64,000 bases of DNA, from contig OZ026524.1 of the NCBI GenBank assembly GCA_964019695.1, positions 65,870,223-65,934,222 of the forward strand, given 5' to 3'. This document shows positions 29,541 through 39,709 of this stretch, piece by piece. Origin of the DNA: Loripinus fragilis (lineage: Eukaryota > Mollusca > Bivalvia > Lucinida > Lucinidae). Position numbers and translations under genes: made by a program. Numbering within the stretch: the stretch's first letter is position 1; every line of letters begins with the position of its first letter. The notes beneath the pieces are model-generated. The model made no database searches. It was not told the DNA's origin and saw nothing but the letters and a program-made list of their open reading frames with translations.

Positions 29541-30240
29541 AATTCCTATCTCGAAGAATATTGGAGATATGCACCAGACTCAATGCAGTTTCTAGAAACT
29601 AGGTCAGAGGTCAAGTTCAAGGTCACAGAGACCCAATTATGGTAACTGACACTATTTCTTCCCAAGATGCATCTACACACCGATTTTGAGATTCCTACCT
29701 CAAATAATATAAGAGATATGCTCCGGACACGATTACTAAAGAAAACTAGGTCAGAAGTCAAGGCCACCATGACCTGTAAATGGTATGTGACACTCCGTCA
29801 TCCCAAAAAGCATTTACACACCAAATTTGGAATTCCTATCTCAAAGAATATAGGAGATATGCACCAGACTCGGTGCAGTTTCTAAAAACTAGATCAGAGA
29901 TCAAGTTCAAGGTCACAGTGACCCAATTATGGTACGAAACACTTTGTCATCCCAAGATGCATCCACACTACAAGTTTGAGATTCCTACCTCAAAGAATGT
30001 AAGAGATATGCTCCGGACACGATTATTCTAAAAACTAGGTCAGAGGTTAAGTCCAAGGTCACAGTGACACGAAAATGGTACGCGACACTCAACCATCCCA
30101 AGATGTATCCACATACCAAAATTGGAATTCCTACCTCAAAGAATAAAGGAGATATGAATCGGACACGAAGCGGGACGGACGGACGGACTGACGGACGGAC
30201 AGTGTGATTACTATATGCCTCCCAAAGTTCGTTTGGGGGC
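29541..30240. repeat. About 145-bp tandem repeat ending in a GACG tract
   Basis: About five units at 29541, 29693, 29833, 29980 and 30124, each with ATTCCTACCTCAAAGAAT, GAGATATGCTCCGGACACG and CAAGGTCACAGTGACC. The array ends in GGACGGACGGACTGACGGACG and a CCCAAAGTTCGTTTGGGG hairpin. Small ORFs across it are repeat artefacts. Confidence 0.8.
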
Positions 30241-30379
30241 ATAAAAAGGAGGCCCCAAAATATAAGGGTCGTTAGGGTAACCGAAAACAAGAAGTGTTTT
30301 GGCTTAATATACACGTAAATATTGTTTACTTGGCTCACTCCAGAAGAGACATTCATCTCATGTTACAGTACTTTTAAGG

Positions 30380-30575
30380 GGTCCCGCAGCGCAGACGATA
30401 ACGTGTCGGATTGCAGATGCAAGTCTGACTGCAGATATAGGGGCTGAGAGTTCGATCTCGGCCTGGTCCCATACTTTAATGGAGATTTGATCTTGAAATA
30501 AATTCTACAGCCATTCTCCTCCCTTCCGCTGATTCAAGTAGGGTTAAGCATAAAAAAACAAACAAACTACAGTAT
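30380..30575 (+). mobile_element. tRNA-like SINE copy
   Basis: GGGGTCCCGCAGCGCAGA..GAGAGTTCGATCTCGGCC carries A- and B-box-like words and ends in AAACAAACAAAC. It is distinct from the CCTTGAGCAAGACAC family. Confidence 0.55.
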
Positions 30576-30685
30576 GTTTAACTCTTTGTCCCCTGAAAAT
30601 GCAAATGGGTCTTTGGTAAGCTATTTTTAGAATTAATTTTGGTTCTTGGCTACGCTTAAGTTCATGAACAAGAACAAAATTTTAT

Positions 30686-30815
30686 CAGGGGGAGGGAAAA
30701 ATCTGACAGGGGGAGGGAAGCGGGGTTGGAGGGGGAGGGAAGTGGGGGGAGAGGGGGAGGGAAGTCGGGTGAAAGGGGGAGGGAAGTGGGGTGAAAGGAG
30801 GAGGGAAGTCGGGGT
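30686..30815. repeat. G-rich tandem array, right (quadruplex-prone)
   Basis: About six copies of GGGGGAGGGAAG(C/T)(G)GGG on the plus strand, in the same orientation as the left array. Confidence 0.75.
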
Positions 30816-30840
30816 TGGGTACCCCCCTGTCCACCCCCTC

Positions 30841-31499
30841 TTAACAGTATGTGCTTTGTGTACAATTGCACACAACATTTTGATTGGTTATAGACAGGGT
30901 TGAAAATGGACATGTTTGTATTTTTTCTGTTAGCATTTATTGACGTTAAATTTAAAGGACATACAACAATATTCACCAATTTGTGCGAGTATCCATTTTG
31001 TCCAGAAGACGTCGAACTAACGTGGAATCTCGTGAGACTACTCGTCACCGCCTGTCCACAATTCCTCAGAAAGCCAATCTGGTTGAAGGCAAAATTACAA
31101 GGTATTCGAAGCAAACTTGGACCGATGTACGTTTTATTCATCACCTGTTACGTCATAAACCTTGAGAAGAACATAATTGTGATGTCACTTGGAACCGCAG
31201 CCTCGGGATTGGCTATCCTCGCAGGATTATTTTGTCGCCCGGACAATTCTGCGATGTTGGAACTCCTTGGTTACAGCACGAGCTATCGATCACGAAGAAA
31301 GTTGCATGGACGCTTGATGATTGCGTCGTTTGTTTCAAGTATGGTTTTGTTTCTATACAATTATGGATTTTTTTAATACGCAGGTGACATTCTCTTCCAA
31401 AATCAAGGATTTCCACTTGAAGACGTAACGACGCAGATCATGAGATGTGAAAATGTATTTTACAGTAATCAATCCATAATCTACATGCCAATAAAATAA
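30841..31499 (+). pseudogene. Membrane-protein pseudogene, piece 4 (C-terminal two thirds)
   Basis: Matches 1605-2265. From GLKMDMFV to YGFF (30891-31373) the frame is open and close to unit A; most core differences are silent, with a few replacements (for example A to V in GPMYVLF). A single A-to-T change makes TAA at 31374-31376 where unit A reads AAA. After it, the frame still reads YAGDILFQNQGFPLEDV to the ancestral stop at 31497-31499. With the missing base at codon 3 or 4, the deletion and three insertions, this copy cannot make the protein. Confidence 0.9.
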
Positions 31500-31853
31500 T
31501 GCTTCAAGTATCGTGCTGTTTCCATACAATTACGAACTTTTGAATGCGTGTGCCGCCATTCAGTTCCAAAATTTAGGATTTCCACTTGAAAACTAAACAG
31601 CGTAGATCATGAGATATGGGCATGTTTGTTACAGTAACCAATTCATAATTGACGAGGCAATAAATTAACGCCCCATTGGCGTTTATCCAAGTCAGCATAC
31701 AACCCCGAGCGACGATCGGCCAACCAGCGAAACGCCATTAGGATGGCGTTTCGCTGGTTGGCCGATAGTGGCCTGTTCTAATATGCTTACTTGGATCTTA
31801 AAAACAACGGCTTAGATCAAGCTGTGCTTCTGCGCAATATAACATATACACCG
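31500..31853. other. Unit-B 3' flank with P2 foldback MITE
   Basis: The decayed C-terminal duplicate (31500-31650) mirrors 2266-2450. The P2 foldback lies at 31686-31795, collinear with unit A. Confidence 0.75.
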
Positions 31854-32119
31854 GGGCCCGGGATAACAATGCCTCCTAAGAGTTAAGGAAGACTTACAAA
31901 ATGTAAGTTAAGAATTGATTTTTCATTTTGCGAAAAATAACGTTTCAAACTGATTAAACTCAAAATAGTTTCATTTTTTTGTATATCACAATAATATCTT
32001 TGACCACAAGTACTGCATCGATCCAGGCGATTTATTTAGCATTAAATATAGCATGTTGAAAGACCAATACTTAACTTAAGTCTTCCTTAACTTAAAGATG
32101 GCATTGTAATTCCGGGCCC
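31854..32119. repeat. MITE with GGGCCCGG..CCGGGCCC ends
   Basis: GGGCCCGGGATAACAATGCC and GGCATTGTAATTCCGGGCCC are inverted ends, with further inverted words (GTTAAGGAAGACTTA / TAAGTCTTCCTTAACTTAA) inside. A second copy at 36157-36914 is itself interrupted. Confidence 0.8.
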
Positions 32120-32186
32120 AGCACACGATATTTCGATATCTATCCATTGCACAATTAGCAAAGGCTCACACGATCCGAACACAAAT

Positions 32187-32408
32187 GGGCCCCGACACGA
32201 GAAAACCTGTCTTCGGGGATTTGCGAACAACACAGGCGCAGACAAGCCTGCGCATCTGCACAGACTGATCAGTGCCTCTTTTATTCACTTATCGAAAAGT
32301 ATCATATCTAGACTTGCTACGAGCGAAATTTCAATTTTCTTGCTAGTCTCTGTAGCTGAGGAGATTGGTTTGAAACTCGCTTTATCGGAAAGCCCGAAGA
32401 CGAGGCCC
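32187..32408. repeat. MITE, CGAGAAAACCTGTCTTCGGG type
   Basis: The ends are GGGCCCCGACACGAG..CTTCGGG and CCCGAAGACGAGGCCC, with a GCGCAGACAAGCCTGCGC hairpin inside. Related copies lie at 33507-33730 and 48640-48865. Confidence 0.7.
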
Positions 32409-32506
32409 AAATTATGGAAGATAAGGAAGGCCGAGAAGATCACAGGTTTAGATAAACAAAAAATTCTGCGTAAAAATGTATATATTTTCTTACCCATCAG
32501 TTTTAT

Positions 32507-33133
32507 ATGGTGGCTTGTTTGTGCCATTTCGTTATTTCGTTCTTTCGTCTTTTCGCCTGGCGTTATGGCGCGGCGCCAAGACGAAATAACGCCAAGCGAA
32601 AAGACGAAATAACGAAAAAACGCCAAGCGAAATAACGAAAAGACGAAATAACGCCAGGCGAAAAGACGAAAAAACGAAATGCGCCACGCGAAATGACGAA
32701 AAATGAGCGCGAAAAGACGAAAAAACGCCATGCGAAATAACGCCATTTTAAACTCTTATTTTTCGTCTTTTCGCATGGCGTCTTTTCGTTATTTCGTCTT
32801 TTCGCCTGGCGTTATTTCGTCTTTTCGTTATTTCGCGTGGCGTTTTTTCTTTATGTCGTCTTTTCGCCTGGCGTTTTTTCGTCTAAGCGCCCCGCCAGAA
32901 CGCCAAGCGAAAAGACGAAAAAACGCCACGCGAAAAGACAAAATAACGAAAAGACGCCACGCGAAAAGACGAAATAACGAAAAAACGCCAAGCGAAAAGA
33001 CGAAATAACGAAAAGTCGCCGGGCGAAAAGACGAAATAACGAAAAGACGCCAGGCGAAAAGACGAAATAACGAAAAGACGCCAGGCGAAAAGACGAAATA
33101 ACGAAAAGACGCCAGGCGAAAAGACGAAATTTA
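32507..33133. repeat. Left arm of foldback element
   Basis: T-rich orientation 32519-32565, A-rich 32578-32745, T-rich 32757-32885, A-rich 32900-33133. The last part has about three near-exact 31-bp units (GAAAAGACGAAATAACGAAA plus AGACGCCAGGC) at about 33010-33125. Confidence 0.85.
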
Positions 33134-33506
33134 GAGGGCAAAACTCGATACCATCCCATTGTTGGTACTGAACTGATCGGACGCCATAGTACCTATGCAA
33201 TTTATGAGGTTCATTCTAAATGCAAATTCATGTGCAGAATATGATAACAAGTCATTATTCCGAAAAGAGGGGAACATGAAACCATCACATGATAGTTTTA
33301 TGAATATCGCAAAGTCAATCCGAGCAATCACATGATCGTTTTATAAATAACAAGGGGCACAGACAGGTCTACGTGTACGCACAGCTCTCTCAGAGGCCTG
33401 TCTTCTCACAAGCATAAAGTATGGAAGAAGATGAAAGAAGGTCAAAAGCTGTATAACTGGCTACATTTGGCAGCTGGACATGCTATAATTTTTGCTAACA
33501 TTAGTT

Positions 33507-33730
33507 GGGCCTCGACGCGACAAAACTTGTCTTCGGGGTTTCCGACAAAGCGAGCCTCAAACCAGTCTCCTCATCTACAAAGACTGCCTAGAAGATCAAA
33601 ATTACGCGTAGCAAGTTTAGAGAACGCGAATGACAAATGTGCTGATCAGTCTGCGCGGAGCATGCGCATGCTGGTATGCGCCTTTGTTGTTCGCAAACCA
33701 CCGAAGATAAGTTTTCTCGAGTCAAGGCCC
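33507..33730. repeat. MITE, CGAGAAAACCTG family, second copy
   Basis: GGGCCTCGACGCGACAAAAC and TTTTCTCGAGTCAAGGCCC form the ends. The inner stem is GCATGCGCATGC. Confidence 0.65.
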
Positions 33731-34192
33731 AGTTGACTTACGTAAGTATTGGGACAAACAGTGTGGACCAAAACCAAAATGCTCCTACATTGTACATTAA
33801 CAGTCTGATCTGGGTCCACACTACTTGAAAAAACCAATGTTTATTTCAGCAAACAAAAACAAATCTATATTGAGGAGAATGGCTCAGTGGTAGAGTGCGT
33901 AACTCGGGATCGTTTGCATGTACTCACACGACTAATTCTTTGTGAATATGTTTATCTCCCTGTCGATTTAGCCGTGTGATTATATGCGTGCGTGCGTGCG
34001 TGCCTGTCTGTCTGCAGTTCGAGGGTAAAAAATGAAGAATGTCCAAATCACATGCAAATCAGCTCATGAGCGAAACATATGCAAACTTTTTTTAAATGGA
34101 ATAAACTGTAAGAGGAGTTGAGCTCACAAAGCACACACTGGTGGACGTTCTAGACAGACATTCCGACACACGGGCGGTAAACTCCATTTTAA

Positions 34193-34507
34193 TGCACCAG
34201 TCATTTGTATGTCCCGCCTCCTTGGGGCCGGGGATACCGGATACATAGCGAGGCTTAAGTACCGGGATTTGGCCTACGATATGTCCCCGCAGTACCGTGG
34301 ATGTGCCTGGGTTTTAATATCCCGCTTAAATACATGTAGGCCACTACTGAAAGAACTTGTCTGAAAGTCCTTTTAACAGCGCACCTTAACATCTATATGC
34401 CAATATAAACCGAAAGGGGTGCAACTTGGTGGGCTTTGAAAATTAAAAAGCTTAAGGTCCCGATATTCCCAGGCCCCGAGTGGGGATACAAATGACTGGT
34501 GCATAAT
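34193..34507. repeat. MITE with ATGCACCAGTCATTTGTAT ends
   Basis: ATGCACCAGTCATTTGTATG and GATACAAATGACTGGTGCAT are exact inverted ends; CTCCTTGGGGCC / GGCCCCGAGTGGGG continue the match. Confidence 0.75.
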
Positions 34508-34826
34508 AGTCTCATTTGACTAAAATGTCGGGAGCACCCCGGTTAGTCTAAGTAATATTGTAGGAAGCTCCACGAGCTGCCGTCTTTTACAAACAATGAA
34601 AACCCAGATGAAATGCCGCATCATTCGGCATTTCATCAGAGAGTCTCCATTGCTTGTAAAGAACGCCCTTCACAGGAGAAGTATGGATATAAACACATAA
34701 ATTAACTCTTTGCCTGCTAGCGGTAAATTTTGTCATCAACTGATTTTTGCAATCTGTACGGACCCAAGCTGTTTGACACTCTGGCACTACCCCCCCCCCC
34801 CAGAAAAAATCGATAAAGTAATGCTT

Positions 34827-35155
34827 GCAAATGGGCGGATCCAGAGGGGGGACAGGGGGTCCGGACCCCCCCCCCCCCCTGAAACATCACAAAAATATAG
34901 AGTTTCCTAGCAAAATTGATCTGGATCCCCTAAAAATCACTAAGCTACCAAGCCAGCATTCAATGGTGGGCCAATATCGGCACGCCAGCGAACCGCCATT
35001 TCAATGGCGTTTCACTGGCGGGCCGATGATGGCCCACTTATAGTGACATTTTGATCCTCTCTCCATCCCATCGACTGAAAAAAGGAAAAAGAGAAGAAAA
35101 AAAACGTTGTCAGTGTTGGACCCCCTCTGAAAAAACTTTCTGGATCCGCGCATGT
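34827..35155. repeat. MITE with GCGGATCCAG ends and C/G runs
   Basis: GGGCGGATCCAGAGGGGG and TTTCTGGATCCGCGCATG are the ends; GGGGGTCCGGACCCCC is a palindrome near the left end. A P2 foldback sits inside. A sister copy is at 61513-61816, and a fragment at about 41855-41905. Confidence 0.7.
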
Positions 35156-35475
35156 TGAAAATGATTTTCAAATGTCAAACACGCAAAGGGTTTTTAATAA
35201 TCCTTTAATTGCCTCCTGTCAATAAGATAGAGACTAATAGTTTCTTTTCATCTTTAAAGCGCCAATCACAACAGAAGTCGCCTGTTTGTCCTCTACTGAA
35301 ATGTTAGATACCGCTTGCTTCAGGTGTATAGAAACAGATCAGACTTCTCTCGTAGCTTAGACTGCCCATACGAGAGCAGCCCGATCTGGGTCCACACATT
35401 TTACCTTTACATTTACATCATCAATAATGCAGCAAACGAGAAACCAGCGATCCATTTTTGGCAATCGCGTTATGG

Positions 35476-36034
35476 GTTAAATTTCGTTTTGGCGTCTTTT
35501 CGCATGGCGTTTTTTCGTTATTTCGCGTGGCGTCTTTTCGTTATTTCGCATGGCGTTATTTCGTCTTTTCGCATGGCGTCTTTTCGTTATTTCGTCTTTT
35601 CGCATGGCGTTTTTTCGTCTTTTCGTCTTTTCGCTTGGCGTTCTGGCGGGGCGAAAAGACGAAATAACGCCAGGCGAAAAGACGAAATAACGAAAAAACG
35701 CCACGCGAAATAACGAAAAGACGAAATAACGCCAGGCGAAAATACGAAATAACGAAAAGACGCCATGCGAAAAGACGAAAAATTAGAGTTTAGAATGGCG
35801 TTATTTCGCATGGCGTTTTTTCGTCTTTTCGCGCTCGTTTTTTGTCATTTCGCGTGGCGCATTTCGTTTTTTCGTCTTTTCGCCTGGCGCTATTTCGTCT
35901 TTTCAATATTTCGCTTGGCGTTTTTTCGTTATTTCGTCTTTTCGCTTGGCGTTATTTCGTCTTGGCGCCGCGCCATAACGCCAGGCGAAAAGACGAAAGA
36001 ACGAAATAACGAAATGGCACAAACAAGCCACCAT
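35476..36034. repeat. Right arm of foldback element
   Basis: Mirror image of the left arm: GCGCCGCGCCATAACGCC (near 35965-35982) against GGCGTTATGGCGCGGCGCC (near 32561-32579), and the AGAGTTTAGAATGGCG junction against CGCCATTTTAAACTCT. Confidence 0.85.
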
Positions 36035-36042
36035 AGTTTTAA

Positions 36043-36156
36043 CATATGTTTTGGGTGCTCAAAAGAACCGTCTCATTGAAATGGTTCTTTTGTGTACCCA
36101 CAACATATGTTTGGGTTGGGAAATAAGAAAATTAAATTTTCGTTAACTATAGTCCT
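36043..36156. repeat. Hairpin of the GGGTGCTCAAAAGAAC family
   Basis: ATATGTTTTGGGTGCTCAAA..TTTGTGTACCCACAACATATG forms a hairpin. The same unit is tandemly repeated at 62370-63790. Confidence 0.7.
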
Positions 36157-36914
36157 GGGCCCAGAATTACAATGCCTCCTTAAAGTTAAGGCAGACCTAA
36201 GCTAAGAATTGATTTTTCAGGATGCGAAAAACAATCAAAATACACTGCTAAAATTATTCAAAGGAACACTGCGTGTTAGAAAATTGATCACAATACAAAT
36301 GCACTCATAGTCCGACTCATAGCAAAACATGTTTATCCTGTGATAAGTTTGGTAACCGATCAAGGATGATGTTTCTTGATGAAAATCGGAACGCTTTATG
36401 TAAAATGGAATTCTGTTAAAATACCCCTTTTTTCAAAACCAAATTTGAAGACGATTTTTTCAATCAAACATCACACCACCATCATTTCTGTAAATTCAAA
36501 GATTCTACAGAGTTCCAGAGAAAATCGTCATTTTCAAGAAAATTAAAAAATACAAAATTTGAACCATGAACTTGATCAGCGATTGTTTTGTCAAAAGCTT
36601 ATTTTGATCCAATACTTTGACTCTTCTTGCAAAGATATCAAAAGAAACTGGATTGCTACCTTATTGTCCAGTGAAATGTATGGCGTGTCTGTAGGGCAGG
36701 ACTTAACATTATCACCTATGGAAAATTATCAGAAGTTCCCTTAAATATTTTGAGCAGTGTAGTTTCATTTTTTCTGAAGATCACAATGATATCTTTGAAC
36801 ACAAGTACCACATCGATCCAGACAATTTATTTTGTATTTGATATAGCATGTTGAAATATCAATACTTAACTTAAGTCTTCCTTAACTTTAAGGAAGCATT
36901 GTGATTCCGGGCCC
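36157..36914. repeat. GGGCCC-ended MITE, copy 2, interrupted
   Basis: Ends GGGCCCAGAATTACAATGCC and GCATTGTGATTCCGGGCCC. It matches 31854-32119 except for an inserted element at 36243-36759. Confidence 0.8.
36243..36759. mobile_element. 517-bp TA-flanked non-autonomous element
   Basis: CACTGCTAAAATTATTCAAAG and the inverse TTTGAGCAGTG form the ends, flanked by TA at 36241-36242 and 36760-36761. The uninterrupted host MITE reads TCAAAATAGTTTCATTT near 31960-31975, an exact empty site. TA target and CACTG end suggest Tc1/mariner. No transposase is seen. Confidence 0.8.
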
Positions 36915-37998
36915 TGGAAGATAGAGTAAGACTGAGACTAAATTACAGATCTCTAGCCCCACTGAATACGGAAGTACTGAGATTTCGTGGGCTTGCCCAT
37001 TTTTGGCACCCTCTTGTTGCCATCCGCTTGAGGATGGCAAGAAGATGGCAATTGTGATTGAGTAAATTTGCAACCTGTAAGGTAGCACCGAATAACCGGT
37101 GTAGCACGAGATAGCGCTGTATGTGTTGACTCACGGCTCGACAATATTATAGAAATGAAACGCCCGGCTCATCGCCATCTTCGAGGGCAATGAGGTGGGT
37201 GTGTCATTTAATGAAACGTCACTTTCGTTTGAAACAGCTACTGACGTTCCGCTTACAAAAGGCTACTGTACTTTCAGTCAGTAAACAACAGCCCACTTTA
37301 GATGGCAAGCTTTTTTGAAAAGCTTATACTTGTTTATAAGTTTTATTGTACGCTGTGCCATGTAGTCATTTTTACTGTCCTGCCAGCCAAGAGTGACAGT
37401 GACGCCGTGTTTTGTTTCAATTGTGTACTAAAACATAAACCTGTACACTCCACTTGAGCTAATGCGAACCGATAGATCACGTGTGTATTAATCCTTTCCT
37501 GCGGATAGGATTAATACACAAGTGATTTATCGATTCTAAGTCCCTGATAACTTTGTAAACAAAACATGACGTCACTGCCACTCTTGGCTGGCAGGACAGT
37601 AGCTGAATGTCATTATTAAGGTGGTCATGTTGTATATCAAATTAAAGTGAAAGAAGTGTAAACTACCATACAAGTTAACATTTACACACACCTTTGACCT
37701 CTGGGGTTGGGTTGAAAGGACAGATATTGAAATTGTGCAAATCGAGTTAAGAACCAATACAATGGAATTTACCTTAACGTTTTATATAGTTAAGTCAGAA
37801 TGGTCCATTGTATATACTTAGGGGTCACAAGTTATAATTTCCCAAATTATATTTTTATTTCTTACTCTGAAGATCGCTTTTGTCTTAGCAAACAGTGTAG
37901 ACCCTGATGAAAAGTATGTGGCATTTCATCTGGGTCTTCACTGTTTGTCAAAACACCCGTTGAGGGGTTTACGGTATTCAAAGGAGACTTTGGATCAG
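36915..37998. other. Unit-B flank with P1 foldback (37374-37600)
   Basis: Collinear with unit A 3296-4975 minus the 3520-4108 element. It carries a complete P1 foldback at 37374-37600 and the CAAACAGTGTAGACC..CTTCACTGTTTG hairpin near 37890-37950. No gene. Confidence 0.7.
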
Positions 37999-38190
37999 GG
38001 ATGCGCAGTGGCCGAATGGTAGAATGGTTGCGGGTTCAAGCCTCACCGGCGTCACTGCGTTGTGTATTTGAGCGAGACTTATTAACCATTGCTTTGTATT
38101 CGTGTATTGGTTTAACCCAGGAAGACACGTCTCGACATAATGAAAAATTGTTGACTGGAACGTAAAGAATAAAATCAAACAAACACACAT
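37999..38190 (+). mobile_element. tRNA-derived SINE, unit-B ortholog of 6505-6694
   Basis: GGTTCAAGCCTCACC, GGTTTAACCCAGGAAGACAC and CAAACAAACACAC match the unit-A copy, including its neighbours, so insertion predates the locus duplication. Confidence 0.75.
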
Positions 38191-39400
38191 TAGATTCAAT
38201 TCATTTTCGCTTGTTTACATAAAATGGTACTGTTGTATTAGCTTAAAGAGACTAAGTCTGCAACTATGAACATTTTTCGAAAAATTTTCTTTTCTTTTTA
38301 AATCATTTATAAAAGCAGAATTCAGTAAAGTTTTCACAATAAATCTGTTCACTATAGCTGAAAACTGCATGGAAAAGTGAATTATCTTATAAAAACAGGT
38401 GTTTTTCTCTTGTTGGTAATTATTTGCGTCCCTCCAATAATTATAGACAGTCAAGTTTTAACATAAATGCTGTTGTTTTGATACTGATAATTTGTAAATA
38501 TTTACGAAATTGGTAAAATGTATACCTGAATTTTAGTTTTTTTACTGTGTTCTTGAAAAATAGAAACATTATTTCAAAAATTAAAGGATCAAAAGTTACA
38601 GACTATGCAGCTTTAATAAGTCTTCATGAATGCTGTGCTATTATTCATAGGAACTAGTCATCAACTAATATTTTATAATTTGTTAATTCTATATCATTTT
38701 ATTTGTTTATGCTAATATTATATATGGTATATCATAAATAAGAAAACAATGCATTGTTTTGTATTTCTTTTGAGATTCATGTGAACGTTGTATTTAGTTT
38801 AACCTATTTAAGCCTAGCGTCCTTTTGTGGGGCATAGGCAAACAGTGCAGACCCAGATCAGACGCAGCATACGCGGCGTCTGATCAGGGTCTCCAATATT
38901 TGCATATAGAATATTCTATTATACTTGAATAACATTTTTAAAAAAAATACACCCAACCACCCTTGAAACAAAAATGGACTGGTCTAATTGGTAGTTGTGG
39001 GAAAATCCATTCGGCTGGTAACGTGAAATTCAAGTGAGTATATGACCAGGAAATGCCACATTCATAGACCACTGGCGAACCTATGACACATAGCACAGGA
39101 GAATTGGACACATACCAACCCATGACCCACACAGGAGGATTAGACACAGGCCAACACAGGTCCTACGGCACAGGAGGATTAGACACAAACCAACCCATGA
39201 CCCACGAAACATGTGAAAATGACAAAAACACAGGGATCATCACGCACAAGAGAGCAATGAGGTCAGCCTGTTCCCAGCAGGTGATCACTAGGCTGCAAGG
39301 AACAGGCAAGACAGCATAACAAAGACAAACACGTAACACAAATAACAAATAACAAAAACAAATCCACAAACGAAGCACGCATTGGAAAGGTCAGTCAAAA
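38191..39400. other. End of unit-B collinearity
   Basis: 38640-39330 matches 6755-7470 (GTGAACGTTGTATTTAG, the CAGACCCAGATCAGACG hairpin, and the CACAGGAGGAT tandem). A stretch at about 38250-38610 has no unit-A counterpart and no gene. Confidence 0.7.
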
Positions 39401-39709
39401 ATATACTCTTGACTCAAGATTTAGAATTACCATTTAGACGTGATCCAAATAAGCATTCGGTGCAAGATAATGCATGGCCTAGAACTTAATACAATAGAAT
39501 GCATTTGGTTTGAATTAAACATTAAGTTTACATTTAAATGAGACAATTTAATAAATATTCGTATAAACTATAAATATTCAAAAACAATCTTTATTCATGT
39601 CTATCATTGTGTCGGCTTCTGTGGCAAAATAATCAACCATTTCACCAACACCAGTAGAATCATGGCATAGTATTAGAACTGCAAAATGAGAACAGTCCTG
39701 ATCCACTCC

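Larger units (their letters stand above)
28011..30840. mobile_element. 2.83-kb element with G-rich subterminal direct repeats
   Basis: The ends are inverted repeats GAGGGGGTGGAC and GTCCACCCCCTC. TTAGCA (28005-28010) and TTAACA (30841-30846) form a 6-bp duplication with one change; unit A has a single TTACCA here. Inside each end is an array of G-rich units on the same strand (28020-28165 and 30686-30815; GGGGGTGGAGGG and GGGGGAGGGAAG). No coding region is found. The interior contains a 143-150-bp tandem array (29541-30215) and a SINE (30380-30575). Confidence 0.7.
33134..35475. other. Loop of the foldback element
   Basis: No gene. It contains a CGAGAAAACC-type MITE relative (33507-33730), a TIR pair ATGCACCAGTCATTTGTAT (34193-34507), a GCGGATCCAG-ended MITE (34827-35155) with a P2 foldback inside (34962-35043), and short C runs. 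Confidence 0.6.
32507..36034. mobile_element. 3.5-kb foldback element with 560-625-bp arms
   Basis: The outer ends are ATGGTGGCTTGTTTGTGCC and its reverse complement. The arms (32507-33133 and 35476-36034) are built of the words CGAAAAGACG, AAATAACG and CGCCAGGCG. Each arm alternates orientation four times, so it is a series of palindromic tandem arrays. The flanks AGTTTTAT (32499-32506) and AGTTTTAA (36035-36042) suggest an 8-bp duplication with one change, as in hAT elements. Long ORFs in the arms encode SFRLFAWR-like repeats and are artefacts of the word structure. The loop (33134-35475) has MITEs and no transposase. Confidence 0.75.

Noticed and set aside
32703..33200. Frames of about 100 codons rich in SFRLFAWRFFVISSFR
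   Set aside because: Open in several frames on both strands because of the short words of the foldback arms; the same occurs at 35315-36079. Not genes.
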